DNA from: Mangrovicoccus sp049603835
GTDB taxonomy: Bacteria; Pseudomonadota; Alphaproteobacteria; Rhodobacterales; Rhodobacteraceae
Assembly: GCA_049603835.1 (NCBI GenBank)
Contig: JBMYSZ010000014.1
Location: 28,450 to 92,449 of the forward strand
Length of the DNA stretch: 64,000 bases
Direction of reading: 5' to 3'
The stretch's first letter is position 1, and each line of letters starts with the position of its first letter. Below the pieces are notes generated by a model. That model was not told the origin of the DNA. It searched no databases and worked only from the letters and a program-made list of their open reading frames with translations. Position numbers and translations under genes: made by a program. Shown here in pieces: positions 43,668 to 52,861 of the stretch.

Positions 43668-45089
43668 ATGGCGGATTTGTCCTGTGATATCTGTGTGATC
43701 GGCGGGGGCTCTGGCGGGCTGTCAGTCGCGGCGGGTGCGAGCCAAATGGGCGCGGATGTGATCTTGCTCGAAGGCCATAAAATGGGCGGGGATTGCCTGA
43801 ATTATGGTTGCGTTCCGTCAAAGGCGTTATTGGCCGCAGCTAAGGCGGCCTATCAAAAAGGGCAGGGGGCGGATCTTGGGGTTGCGTCGGTGTCGCCTCA
43901 GGTGGATTTCGCCGCCGCCAAGGATCATGTGCAAAACGTCATCGCAAGCATCGCGCCGCATGATAGTGTGGAGCGTTTCGAAGGGCTGGGCGTGCGGGTG
44001 ACCCGGGGTTATGGCCGGTTTCTGTCGCCCAAATCAGTCGCGGTTGGCCAGGATGTGATCACAGCTCGGCGCTTTGTCATCGCAACCGGGTCTAGCCCGT
44101 TCGTGCCGCCGATTAAGGGCCTCGGCGATATCCCTTTTCTGACCAATGAGACCCTTTTCGATTTACGGCGACAGCCTGAGCATCTGATCATTATTGGGGG
44201 CGGGCCGATTGGTTTGGAAATGGCCCAAGCGCATCGCCGTCTGGGCTGCGACGTCACAGTGGTCGAAGGCGCCAGAGCTCTAAGCCGGGATGATCCCGAT
44301 TTCGCAGCTCTTCTGGTGGCACAGCTGCAAAGCGAAGGCGTCACTGTCATCGAAGGCGATCCAGTCGCCGAAGTGACGGGCCAGGCGGGCGAAATTTCTG
44401 TGATCACAAAATCGGGGCAGGAAATTTCTGGCTCTCATCTCTTGGTTGCGGTGGGGCGCAAGGCCAATCTTGACAAGCTCGATCTTCATAAAGGCGGGAT
44501 CGACTATTCGCCCCAAGCCATTGAAGTTGATGCAGCTTTGCGCAGTGTGTCCAATCGCCGGGTCTATGCCATTGGCGATGTGGCGGGCCATGGGCAATAT
44601 ACCCATCTAGCGGGCTATCATGCGGGGGTGGTTGTCCGCTCTGCCCTGTTGGGGCTGCCTGCCAAAGCGTGCCATGATCATATCCCAGCGGTCACCTATA
44701 CCAGCCCGGAACTCGCGCAGATCGGTCTTACTGAAGCCCAGGCTCGCAAAGAATACGGGACTAAACTTACTGTCGTGGAGGCGGATTTTGCGGATAATGA
44801 CCGTGCCCGCGCCGAAGCCATTGCCCAAGGGCGTGTCAAAGCCATGATTGTCAAAGGCAAGCCCGTCGGCGTGACCATAATCGGCCCCCAAGCCGGGGAG
44901 TTGATCGGCGCTTGGTCGCTCATTATGGCCAATGGCTTGAAAATCAGTGCCCTTTCAAACAGCGTGCTGCCATATCCGACTTTGGCGGAGGTTAACAAAC
45001 GGGTGGCGGGTGCTTATTTCTCCCCTAAGCTGTTTGACAATCCTCTTGTCAAAAAGATCGTCAGAACCGTGCAGCGCTGGCTGCCATAA
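43668..45089 (+). CDS. mercuric reductase/dihydrolipoamide dehydrogenase-like flavoprotein, 473 aa
   Basis: Pyridine nucleotide-disulfide oxidoreductase: FAD motif CVIGGGSGGLS, redox disulfide Cys43 and Cys48 in GGDCLNYGCVPSK, NAD(P)H motif IIGGGPIGLEMAQAH, and FAD-binding YAIGDVAGHGQYTH. The usual His-Pro-Thr of the active-site dyad is replaced by Tyr-Pro-Thr (VLPYPTLAEV), as in the subgroup linked to TVP38 proteins. It lacks an N-terminal mercury domain, so mercury reduction is unlikely. Substrate unknown. It is cotranscribed with the TVP38 gene. Confidence 0.88.
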   Translation: MADLSCDICVIGGGSGGLSVAAGASQMGADVILLEGHKMGGDCLNYGCVPSKALLAAAKAAYQKGQGADLGVASVSPQVDFAAAKDHVQNVIASIAPHDSVERFEGLGVRVTRGYGRFLSPKSVAVGQDVITARRFVIATGSSPFVPPIKGLGDIPFLTNETLFDLRRQPEHLIIIGGGPIGLEMAQAHRRLGCDVTVVEGARALSRDDPDFAALLVAQLQSEGVTVIEGDPVAEVTGQAGEISVITKSGQEISGSHLLVAVGRKANLDKLDLHKGGIDYSPQAIEVDAALRSVSNRRVYAIGDVAGHGQYTHLAGYHAGVVVRSALLGLPAKACHDHIPAVTYTSPELAQIGLTEAQARKEYGTKLTVVEADFADNDRARAEAIAQGRVKAMIVKGKPVGVTIIGPQAGELIGAWSLIMANGLKISALSNSVLPYPTLAEVNKRVAGAYFSPKLFDNPLVKKIVRTVQRWLP

Positions 45090-45104
45090 AGGGCAAAGAC
45101 AGGC

Positions 45105-46505
45105 ATGTTCAATTCGCTTTCAGGCCGCTTTTTGGTTTTGACTGTGATCTTTGTCATGCTGGCAGAGATCATGATCTTTGTGCCTTCTGTGGCGCGTTTT
45201 CGTGAACAACAGCTGCTTGATGCGATTAAACGGGCGCAGATTGCCTCTCTCGTGCTGTTGGCCGATGACATGATTTCCCCAGAGCTAGAGCGCGAGCTGC
45301 TGGAAAATGCCGGTGTGTATAATGTCGTTCTGCGCCGCGATAGTGTGCGCGAGCTGATGCTCGACTCGCCCAAGCCCTATCCTTTGGGGGGGCGGTTCGA
45401 TTTGACCGATGCGACCGCTTGGGATCTGATCCGCGATGCTGCGCTGCGCTTGGTCAATCCGCGTCAGGAAACCATCCAAGTCATCGGAACGCCGACTGAG
45501 GCGGCCGGGACGGCCATTGAAATTACCATGGCTGCCTATCCGCTCCGCATGGCGATGTTGGATTATGGCGCGCGGATTTTGCTGCTGTCGGCGGTGATTT
45601 CCATTGTAACAGCCTCGCTGCTGTTTTTTGCGGTGCGCAGGCTGCTGGTGGTGCCGATCAAGGGCGTGGTCAATTACATGAAGAATTATACCACCGCGCC
45701 CGAAGATGCCCGGCGGATCATCATGCCTTCGGCAGGGGTGAGCGAACTGCGGGATGCGGAAGAGGCGCTGCAAATGATGCAGACTCAATTGACTGCTGCT
45801 TTAAGGCAGAAAGAGCGTTTGGCTCAGCTGGGCGGGGCAGTGGCCAAGATCAGCCATGATTTGCGCAATATCCTGACCGCGGCGCAGCTTTTCGCGGATC
45901 GAATGGAGCATAGTGATGACCCGCGCATTCAGCGGGTGGCGCCTAAATTGGTGGGCTCGATCAGTCGCGCCGTCAATCTTTGCGAAAGTACCCTGGCTTT
46001 CGGTCGCGCAGAGGAGCCGCCGCCAGCCTTGGTCCGCGTCCCCGTGGCCAGTATTGCCGAGGAGGTTGTGGAAAGCGAGGGCTTGGCGCTGCAAGGGGAT
46101 ATGGTGGTGCTGGAAAACCAAATCGCGCCCAATCTAGTGATGCGCTGCGATCCGGAGCAGTTGCATCGCATTTTGCAAAATTTGGTGCGCAATGCTCGCC
46201 AGGCTATTGAGGCTTCGGCTCAGCCGGGATCGGTGACGCTGATGGCGGAGGAGGACGAAGCTTATTGGCGCATCCTGGTCAGCGATACGGGGCCGGGTTT
46301 GCCGCCGAAAGCGCGAGAATATCTATTCACCCCATTTCAAGGCGCAACGCGCAAAGGTGGCACCGGTTTGGGCCTGACGATTGCGCTAGAACTGACCCGC
46401 GGCCATGGCGGGCGGCTAGAGCTGATGCGCAGCGATGAGACCGGAACAGTTTTCGCCGTATCGCTGCCAAAAGAGGGAGAATTCGGAAAAGCGCTGTCGG
46501 CGTGA
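45105..46505 (+). CDS. sensor histidine kinase, 466 aa
   Basis: Two membrane helices (about residues 6-25 and 158-180) flank a periplasmic sensor of 130 residues, followed by a HAMP-like linker and the H-box ISHDLRNILTAAQL with His251. The ATPase domain has NLVRNARQAIEA (N-box), DTGPGLP (G1) and GGTGLGLTIALEL (G2). A response regulator gene is not adjacent. The last coding base is about 50 bases before the tRNA-Arg gene. Confidence 0.92.
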   Translation: MFNSLSGRFLVLTVIFVMLAEIMIFVPSVARFREQQLLDAIKRAQIASLVLLADDMISPELERELLENAGVYNVVLRRDSVRELMLDSPKPYPLGGRFDLTDATAWDLIRDAALRLVNPRQETIQVIGTPTEAAGTAIEITMAAYPLRMAMLDYGARILLLSAVISIVTASLLFFAVRRLLVVPIKGVVNYMKNYTTAPEDARRIIMPSAGVSELRDAEEALQMMQTQLTAALRQKERLAQLGGAVAKISHDLRNILTAAQLFADRMEHSDDPRIQRVAPKLVGSISRAVNLCESTLAFGRAEEPPPALVRVPVASIAEEVVESEGLALQGDMVVLENQIAPNLVMRCDPEQLHRILQNLVRNARQAIEASAQPGSVTLMAEEDEAYWRILVSDTGPGLPPKAREYLFTPFQGATRKGGTGLGLTIALELTRGHGGRLELMRSDETGTVFAVSLPKEGEFGKALSA

Positions 46506-46554
46506 TTTTTCCTCTTGCAGCCGGTTGGGACTGCGGTTAAACGGACACTCCCAC

Positions 46555-46631
46555 GCGCTGGTAGCTCAGTTGGATAGAGTACTTGACTACGAATCAAGGG
46601 GTCGGGGGTTCGAATCCTCCCCAGCGCGCCA
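46555..46631 (+). tRNA. tRNA-Arg (anticodon ACG)
   Basis: Cloverleaf of 77 bases including CCA. The acceptor stem pairs GCGCTGG with CCAGCGC, the D-loop has AGCTCAGTTGGATAGAG, the anticodon loop CTACGAA carries ACG between CTTGA/TCAAG arms, and the T-arm has GTTCGAATC. Accessory DNA begins right after it, as at integration sites in tRNA genes. Confidence 0.97.
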
Positions 46632-47126
46632 TTTCACTTTTGTGTAAGACGTCAGGCAACTTCGACCTTTCCGTCAGAAACTGACCCAATTGGCTTGATC
46701 GCGTAATTTGTCAGGCATGTGTTACTTTAAGGCTCAATCTGTTCTGTCAGTCGTCTAGCCTTCCAGTAACCCTACAGGTTGGGCTCGATCGAGGTCCGGA
46801 TTTTGTGGTGGAAAGTCATAGGTCGCTCATAAGCTCTTTAATCGCTTTATGAGACCATTCTGCACAGAGGGCGGAGAGCTGACTTGCTGCAGTGCAGCTT
46901 GGCAGTCGCAGCGAGTTTGGAATAGCGGCCATTCATACGCTGAGCAGCAAGGAACGCTGCCTTTTGTCCATCAGGGCGGGGAGCGGACCTTTGCTGCGGA
47001 TGCGATGTTTCGGCGTTCGCTCAGTGATAGCGGACCTTTGCATAAGGAGACTTCCGCTTTCAGTTGTGCGACTTATTGGATGGATGCACACTAGGCCGAA
47101 GGTTATTTTGGAAACGCGGTATCATC
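46632..47126. other. 495-base non-coding stretch after tRNA-Arg
   Basis: No convincing gene. It contains a 13-base direct repeat (AGCGGACCTTTGC at 46982 and 47029) and an AGCGGCCATTCAT copy at 46924, members of a degenerate repeat family also seen near 51.2 and 63.5 kb. No second copy of the tRNA 3' end is seen here. Confidence 0.5.
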
Positions 47127-48878
47127 ATGTCATCGAGCATTCTTAAGCTTGCAATTAGAAATTTCCGAGGTGTTCGAGAACTTGATTGGCTCCCCTCCGC
47201 GGGAACGAACTTCATCCTAGGAGGGGGCGACTCAGGAAAGACAACGGTGCTAGAGGCCGTTGACCTTCTCTTCTCTCCATCCAGCTCTTTCAACGTTTCC
47301 GAGACAGATTACTGGATGAGGGAAACCGCTACCAGTTTTACGATTGAGGCGGTAGCCCGCATAGGAGATGACATTGATATCAACACCCAGCCAAACATGG
47401 CCTATCCTTGGCACTGGGATGGAAAGGAAGCCGTTGCTCCAGGCAATGACGAAGGGAACGGCGAGAACGACGAGGTTTATATATTCCGGTTCACAGCAAA
47501 CGATCAGCAAGAAACATTGTGGGAGATCGTTCAGCCTGACGGAAACACGATCCGTTTTTCTGTAGGGCTCCGAAGACAGATTGGATTAGTTTCTCTCCCA
47601 AGTGATGATCGAAACGATAAGGACCTTAGATTGGTCTACGGGTCTGCTCCGGATCGACATATTGGCGATCCGTCCTTGCGCTCCCGCATAGGAAAGCAGG
47701 TCGCCGGCATCAATCTTCAGGACGAACTTTCGGACGAGGCAAAGGAAGCGCTCGCGGCACTTGATACCAAGTTTGGAGAAAAAGCCCTACCTAGTGGCGT
47801 GTCGATCGGATTGACAAGTTCCAAGGGCATATCGATCGGTGCACTGGTCTGTTTGCTGGCCCAGAAGTCTGAGGACACACAACTTCCGCTATCGAGCTGG
47901 GGAGCCGGAACTAGGCGTCTGGCCAGCCTTGAAATCGGGGCTGCCAATACCAATGCTCCCTCTTTCATCACCGTAGATGAAATAGAACGTGGGCTTGAGC
48001 CATATCGGCTACGACAGTTCCTCGCCAATCTTATGGGGCAAGAAGGCCAGAAGTTCGTTACGACGCACAGCCCAATTGCGATAGCCGCAGCGCCAGAAGC
48101 GCACTTGTGGTACATGGACAGTTCTGGTCGTCTGGGCTCACTCCCGTCTGAGTTAGTTGGCAAACAGCAAAAGAACGACCCTGAAACGTTCTTATCACGT
48201 GTCGCGGTGATAGCTGAAGGCGTCACGGAAGTGGGCTTTCTTAATCACATCCTAGAATTGGCCCTGGGGTGTGCTCCTTTGGATCATGGAATTCGAGTCT
48301 GCAACGGACAAGGCAACGATCACACAGGAAAACTGCTCAAAGCTCTTGATGAGGCTGGTCTCACGTTTGCAGGCCTGGCCGACAATGAAGGCGTCAAGGT
48401 CGGGAACTGGGCGGCGTTGAAAGGAAAGATGGGAGACCTTCTCCTCCAGTGGGAAGAAGGCTGCACTGAAGAAGCGGTCATCTCTGCTATTCCTGACGAT
48501 CAAATTCCCGCGCTTATCGGCCTCGAAGGTGAAAATATGACGGGCAATCGCCTTCAGCATTTGAAGGTTCGCGCCGGAGCCAAAGAACGGACTCTGGACA
48601 GCATCAACGCGGCCTTGGTCGGGTCCGGAAAAAATCTAAAACGGCTTGTTATTGAAGCGGCGAGCGGTAGCTCGGACGGCGCACCGGAAGGTGAGGGAAA
48701 AGCTTGGAAGAGCCATTCGTCCAGTTGGTTCAAGTCTGAGTCCGGTGGCGCTGAACTTGCTCAAAAGGCGATTTCGCTTGGTGGATGGCATGATCTCTCA
48801 GCGCGTTTGCTCCCTCTGATCGCAGCCATACTGGCCTCTGTTGGTCTCACCGTTGCCGAAAATTTCCCGGATGCTTGA
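47127..48878 (+). CDS. gajA: Gabija-type GajA: OLD-family ATPase/Toprim nuclease, 583 aa
   Basis: GajA senses nucleotide depletion during phage infection and cuts DNA. An ABC-type ATPase shows Walker A GGGDSGKTT at residues 32-40, a signature-like SSWGAGTRRLASLE, Walker B FITVDEIERGLE with Asp284, and THSPIAIAAAP. A Toprim nuclease follows from about residue 358, with VIAEGVTEVGF (Glu364) and GLADNEG. The size matches GajA of about 580 aa. The start at 47127 begins MSSSILKLAIRNFRG; a longer frame from 47064 is rejected. The next gene overlaps by eight bases. Confidence 0.86.
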   Translation: MSSSILKLAIRNFRGVRELDWLPSAGTNFILGGGDSGKTTVLEAVDLLFSPSSSFNVSETDYWMRETATSFTIEAVARIGDDIDINTQPNMAYPWHWDGKEAVAPGNDEGNGENDEVYIFRFTANDQQETLWEIVQPDGNTIRFSVGLRRQIGLVSLPSDDRNDKDLRLVYGSAPDRHIGDPSLRSRIGKQVAGINLQDELSDEAKEALAALDTKFGEKALPSGVSIGLTSSKGISIGALVCLLAQKSEDTQLPLSSWGAGTRRLASLEIGAANTNAPSFITVDEIERGLEPYRLRQFLANLMGQEGQKFVTTHSPIAIAAAPEAHLWYMDSSGRLGSLPSELVGKQQKNDPETFLSRVAVIAEGVTEVGFLNHILELALGCAPLDHGIRVCNGQGNDHTGKLLKALDEAGLTFAGLADNEGVKVGNWAALKGKMGDLLLQWEEGCTEEAVISAIPDDQIPALIGLEGENMTGNRLQHLKVRAGAKERTLDSINAALVGSGKNLKRLVIEAASGSSDGAPEGEGKAWKSHSSSWFKSESGGAELAQKAISLGGWHDLSARLLPLIAAILASVGLTVAENFPDA

Positions 48879-50400
48879 TCATTCCGTATTCAATTTGCTC
48901 CGGAGCGATGAACCACTCGTCGTGATTGAAGCGCCTGCGGGGAGTGGCAAGACCTATCAGGGCGCTGAATATGCCCATGATATTGCACCGACGCTCGGCA
49001 ATGCTCGGATGCTAATTTTGACGCATACCAATGCGGCATGCGACGTATTCGAAGAGCGTACCCGGGGCATCTCTCGCAATGCCGTTGAGATCAGAACCAT
49101 AGACGCGATGATTTGCGAGATCGCCGCCGTATATCACAAGGTGCTAGACCTTCCACCGGACCCAACCGTTTGGGCCTATACGCACAACGGTTTCTCAGAT
49201 GTCGCGGCCCGTGTCGCGCTATTTCTCAAAAAAAATCAAGCGGTTCCGGCAGCACTGGCACGCCGCTATCCGATCATTGTTTGCGACGAGCACCAGGACG
49301 CCTCGCCGGATCATCACCAAATTATCATGGCTATACATGGGCAAGGCGCGAAACTGCGCATCTTCGGTGATCGAATGCAGAGCATTTATGAGAGCAACGC
49401 CAAGGCGGCCGAACAGCACCGAGCACGTTGGGAAGCTCTGGTGGCTAGCGCGGCACATGATGAGCTGGATCACCCGCATCGCTGGACCAAAGACGCGGAA
49501 GGTTGTTCGGAACTGGGTGAATGGGTGCTGAGTGCTCGCGAGACCCTTTTGGCCAACGAGCCGCTCGATTTGACTTCGGCTCTCCCAGCTTTCGTCAAAG
49601 TGATTGTTGCTGAGAATACTTCCCCCGCCCGCGGCGGATACCGTGTTGGCTGGCCACAACGAAAACCCTTGGATGACCACCTGAATGGTCACGAAGAGCT
49701 TTTTGTTCTTGCCAGCACTAATGAGCTGGTGCGCAGTTTGCGATCATTCTGGAACCGGAAGGTTCCGATCTGGGAAGGCCATACGCGCGACACTCTATCT
49801 AACTTGATAGCAGATATCCAGTGTGTCGATGGTGACGCAGTCAAGGCTGGAGAGGCGCTGACAAGGTTCATGTCGTCAATCGCAAAGGGTTTTTCCGCTT
49901 CGACACACGGTAACACGTTAAAGGTTGAAATCGAATGCGTCTGCGCCAAAGCTCGAAAAGGAAAGCCCGGAAACATAAAAACTCTGGCCAAGATGCTGCT
50001 GGCCGAGCCAAATCATATTGGCATCTCAACAACGATCACAATGATTGACAGATTCATCGCAGGCTCTGCAGCTGGCTTTGCGGACGTAAAGGTCGATCTA
50101 AAACGTGAATTCTGGGAAGCGCAAAGGCTCGCCCAGCATGCAGATGCTTCTCAAGGCTACGCCGAGATCACCATGCGCCGCAGTGTCCTCCGACCCAAAC
50201 CTCTGGCGAAGACGCTTTCTACAGTTCACAAAGCAAAAGGGTTGGAATGTAGCAATACTATGATCATGCATTGTGACCGGAGCAGCTTTAGCGACACGAT
50301 ATATGGGAGATGCAAACTGTGCGTAGCTCTAAGCCGCGCAAAATCATCTTTGGCAATCGTGCTTCCAGAAACAAATCCTAGTCATCTCTTCAAAATTTAG
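48871..50400 (+). CDS. gajB: Gabija-type GajB: UvrD/Rep-like helicase, 509 aa
   Basis: Superfamily 1 helicase that cooperates with GajA. Motif I is EAPAGSGKTYQ near residue 21, motif II is IIVCDEHQDASPD with Asp139, motif III is LRIFGDRMQSIY, motif V lies in STVHKAKGLECSN, and motif VI is CVALSRAKSSL. Size (about 500 aa) and order fit GajB. The ATG at 48871 overlaps the gajA stop by eight bases; a TTG at 48841 is less likely. The pair could also be called a class 2 OLD plus UvrD-helicase system, which is the same architecture. Confidence 0.86.
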   Translation: MLDHSVFNLLRSDEPLVVIEAPAGSGKTYQGAEYAHDIAPTLGNARMLILTHTNAACDVFEERTRGISRNAVEIRTIDAMICEIAAVYHKVLDLPPDPTVWAYTHNGFSDVAARVALFLKKNQAVPAALARRYPIIVCDEHQDASPDHHQIIMAIHGQGAKLRIFGDRMQSIYESNAKAAEQHRARWEALVASAAHDELDHPHRWTKDAEGCSELGEWVLSARETLLANEPLDLTSALPAFVKVIVAENTSPARGGYRVGWPQRKPLDDHLNGHEELFVLASTNELVRSLRSFWNRKVPIWEGHTRDTLSNLIADIQCVDGDAVKAGEALTRFMSSIAKGFSASTHGNTLKVEIECVCAKARKGKPGNIKTLAKMLLAEPNHIGISTTITMIDRFIAGSAAGFADVKVDLKREFWEAQRLAQHADASQGYAEITMRRSVLRPKPLAKTLSTVHKAKGLECSNTMIMHCDRSSFSDTIYGRCKLCVALSRAKSSLAIVLPETNPSHLFKI

Positions 50401-50662
50401 TAGCTGCTCGAGCTGAACGCGCCTAAGCAAATCGAATGTTAGGTTTGACGGGCCGCACCGCAGCGAAGGCAATCACCGCCCGAAGACCGCTTTGGGCCGA
50501 GCACGTCGATATGGCCACGACGGCATCAAGGCAGCCCCGCTGCGTCGCCGCATGACCGGTTTGAGCCCGACTTGCGCAATGCTGCGTTTCGCACGAAGGT
50601 CGGCTTGCACGATTCTTGGATTTGATCAAACTCATTGAAACGCTACTAGAAAGGCCAAAGGA

Positions 50663-51187
50663 ATGCAGAACGCCTCCATAGAAATTGGTGGCTTCGAGGA
50701 GGCAGAAGCAGATCGACTCGGTGCCATATTCTTCGATGCCGTGCGCGATGGAGCGACTGAATTTTATAGCTTAGAGCAGCGACAGGCTTGGGCGTCAAAG
50801 ACACCTTCGGGGCCGAGTTGGGTATCGCGGCTGGCCGCTCAGAAAACGCTAGTTGCGCGCAAGGCGGGCCTACCCGTTGGCTTCATGACGCTAGATGGCG
50901 ATGGCTACATAGATCTTGCTTTCGTCGCACCTGGACACCAACGGCAGGGTATCGGAGGGCGTCTTTACGCTCGGATCGAGGCATTGGCGCGTGACGCCAA
51001 TATCGCGCGCCTTCATTCGCAAGCGAGCTATCTCGTCCGAGGTCTCTTTGAGCAGCAGGGTTGGGAAATCGTTCGCGAGCAGCAGATCGAAAGGGCTGGC
51101 GTTACATTGACGAACTTTCTGATGGAGAAGCGCCTCGATGATCCAGTCGAGCGCACCGATGTTGCCGTAGATCCAGAGCAAAGCTGA
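50663..51187 (+). CDS. GNAT family N-acetyltransferase, 174 aa
   Basis: Acetyl-CoA binding motif is GHQRQGIGGRLYARIEALA around residue 94, following LAFVAP strand and a DGDGYIDL turn. Single-domain enzyme with unknown acceptor. A start at 50663 follows AAAGGCCAAAGGA. It lies in accessory DNA between the Gabija genes and the XRE regulator with gaps on either side (262 and 281 bases) that contain dispersed repeats and no genes. Confidence 0.83.
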   Translation: MQNASIEIGGFEEAEADRLGAIFFDAVRDGATEFYSLEQRQAWASKTPSGPSWVSRLAAQKTLVARKAGLPVGFMTLDGDGYIDLAFVAPGHQRQGIGGRLYARIEALARDANIARLHSQASYLVRGLFEQQGWEIVREQQIERAGVTLTNFLMEKRLDDPVERTDVAVDPEQS

Positions 51188-51468
51188 CCTTCAGGTCCGA
51201 CCAACGAACGGCAGCCCTGTCCGCTCAGCGGACCTTGGCCCCTGGAAAATGCTGCGCGACGCGCGAACGACTGCTTCGGTGAAGCTACACCGCGGCGTTG
51301 TCTCGCGGCCCCAAGGTCGGCTTTGGGCCGTGAGTGACGCCTCCGGTGTCTGGCCTACAGTGATCTTGCCGCGCCTGCAAAAGGCTGGTGAGAGCCTTCG
51401 AGGCTATAGCTTCGCTAGTGAGCAATCGGAGCGGCATGAAAGCGCGACCGGTCCAATCGTACGCCGCA

Positions 51469-52083
51469 TCAGTCGTCTGACGGCTTTCCAGCGGCCTTAT
51501 GTTTTGACTCCTTCTGCGCCTCCTCACCGAACCCAAAGAAGATGCTAAAACAGACAGGAACGATAAGTGCTATGCACCCTAAAAACGAGCCCATGAACAA
51601 CATATCTTGAAATCTTCCAGGTTCCGGCGCGTTTGGCATCCTGCGCTGCACTTGTTCTATGAGAAAAACCGTAGCCGAGAACATGAATAGAAAGTAGATA
51701 ACTCGATCTGCCAGTCTTGCTGGGCGGGGCCAAGTTCGCCTCTGAGTTTCGACGCGGCGGGAAAACCATCCAACGCGGAGGAAAAATCGCACCAATCTCT
51801 CAAGAACCGTCAATGGCGGAAGATCTAAGAGATCATCTCCAACACGAGTACCTGTTTTCGGTTCATGTATGCCGTTTGGTTGTGATGACTGGAAGCCATC
51901 TGTATCTGCCACCATCTGCGAGCCAAGACGTAAGTCCGCGTCCACGCGAGCGTTTCTATGGAAAGTAGGTTTTTCTTCTATGTCTTTCCCTAGGCTTTCC
52001 TCACACGCGCTATGCTTCCCGGGTCCATGAATACTATTCGACCTTGGAACCGATGAGGTAAGTCGATCAACATCTGCTTCCAC
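51469..52083 (-). CDS. membrane protein tail, in frame with the XRE gene beyond an amber codon, 204 aa
   Basis: The only start in this piece is a GTG at 52083. It continues in the same frame as the XRE gene upstream: apart from a TAG at 52228-52230, the frame is open from 52515 to 51469. The part has a Ser/His-rich linker and two hydrophobic helices (VIYFLFMFSATVFLIEQV and MLFMGSFLGCIALIVPV), so the joined protein would be an N-terminal DNA-binding and C-terminal membrane type. As separate genes, this one would have a poor start and no clear binding site. A nonsense mutation or read-through is more likely than two independent genes. Confidence 0.5.
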   Translation of the reverse strand: MEADVDRLTSSVPRSNSIHGPGKHSACEESLGKDIEEKPTFHRNARVDADLRLGSQMVADTDGFQSSQPNGIHEPKTGTRVGDDLLDLPPLTVLERLVRFFLRVGWFSRRVETQRRTWPRPARLADRVIYFLFMFSATVFLIEQVQRRMPNAPEPGRFQDMLFMGSFLGCIALIVPVCFSIFFGFGEEAQKESKHKAAGKPSDD

Positions 52084-52227
52084 GGCGCGACTGTCCTGAG
52101 GTTCGGCGGTTGCGTTTGATGGTATAGTTGGATGAAGCTTTGCATCACGTCCCTCAGCATGAGCGGTCGAGGCCCCACGTACCCTCCCGGCGGTGGCAGC
52201 CTCTACATTTCCAGCTGTCTCATTGTC

Positions 52228-52515
52228 CTAGCTTTGGCGCGTGGCACCTTCGGCCACTCGACCGAGTGGGGTTGTTTCGTGCTCAGCGGCCTCCGGTCCG
52301 GATGCGAAATGTCGCTCGAGCTCTTCTGCCTTGCGCATCACTTTCAAGGGGATTGATGTGCGCCCGCGCTCGTAGTTGCCTACCGTACTCTTAGATACGC
52401 CAACCTGATCCGCAAAATCTTGCTGGTTGAGCCCCAATTTCTTGCGGATTCTGAGTAGGACGTGTCGTTCTGCTTCTATCGCCTGAAGCTCCTTGGCCCC
52501 GTTTGAACGCAACAT
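52228..52515 (-). CDS. XRE family HTH regulator, 95 aa (ends at amber codon)
   Basis: Residues 20-75 form a Cro/CI-type helix-turn-helix (IRKKLGLNQQDFADQVGVSK, then STVGNYERGRTSIPL). The frame stops at TAG (52228-52230) and then continues open into the membrane protein piece (51469-52083). It lies divergent from the tns genes, and 110-145 bases upstream are two palindromes that could be its operators. It could control itself or the Tn7-like operon, but this is inference. Confidence 0.75.
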   Translation of the reverse strand: MLRSNGAKELQAIEAERHVLLRIRKKLGLNQQDFADQVGVSKSTVGNYERGRTSIPLKVMRKAEELERHFASGPEAAEHETTPLGRVAEGATRQS

Positions 52516-52623
52516 CTTGCGAGTTCCGTTGTAATTTGCCTCGTTTGGGCACGAGCCGCCCAGTTTTTCACGAAAATGGCAGATTTTTGCCCCTTTGAAA
52601 ACAAACCAGAATTTCGGCAGATC

Positions 52624-52660
52624 CTCAAGATCTTGAGATCAACTCTTAAGATCTTGAGAG
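52624..52660. promoter_or_regulatory. twin palindromic operator of the XRE regulator
   Basis: CTCAAGATCTTGAG (52624-52637) is a perfect palindrome. CTCTTAAGATCTTGAGAG (52643-52660) has the same core with one mismatch pair. The cores are 21 bases apart, two helical turns, as for cooperative dimer binding. They lie between the XRE gene and the tns operon. Confidence 0.7.
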
Positions 52661-52826
52661 TTCAGGCCTGCCAATTCTTGGGTCGGATACTTGCCAAGCA
52701 GCTGTAATTCAGTCTTTTTTGACAACACGCGGCTGGATTCTGTTTTGGGTTGCCGTGCTAGCAATCCAGACAGCGAAGTGCTGAAGGGCGGTTCCGTTCG
52801 GTGTGAAAACAGCCAAAACACAACAT

Positions 52827-52861
52827 GCCTACAAGGGGCGGTGCGCCTGCCTCGTGTAGGC
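52827..52861. promoter_or_regulatory. nested inverted repeat of unknown role
   Basis: An outer 7-bp stem GCCTACA/TGTAGGC encloses shorter GC-rich pairings (AGG/CCT and GCG/CGC). No T run follows. It may be part of a transposon end, an RNA structure or a binding site. Confidence 0.45.

Noticed and set aside
46849..47146. Short plus frames of 81 and 84 codons after the tRNA
   Set aside because: They run through repeat sequences and overlap the gajA start in other frames without any domain.
50423..50635. Minus frame of 70 codons between gajB and the GNAT gene
   Set aside because: Overlaps dispersed repeats, lacks a binding site and has low-complexity composition.
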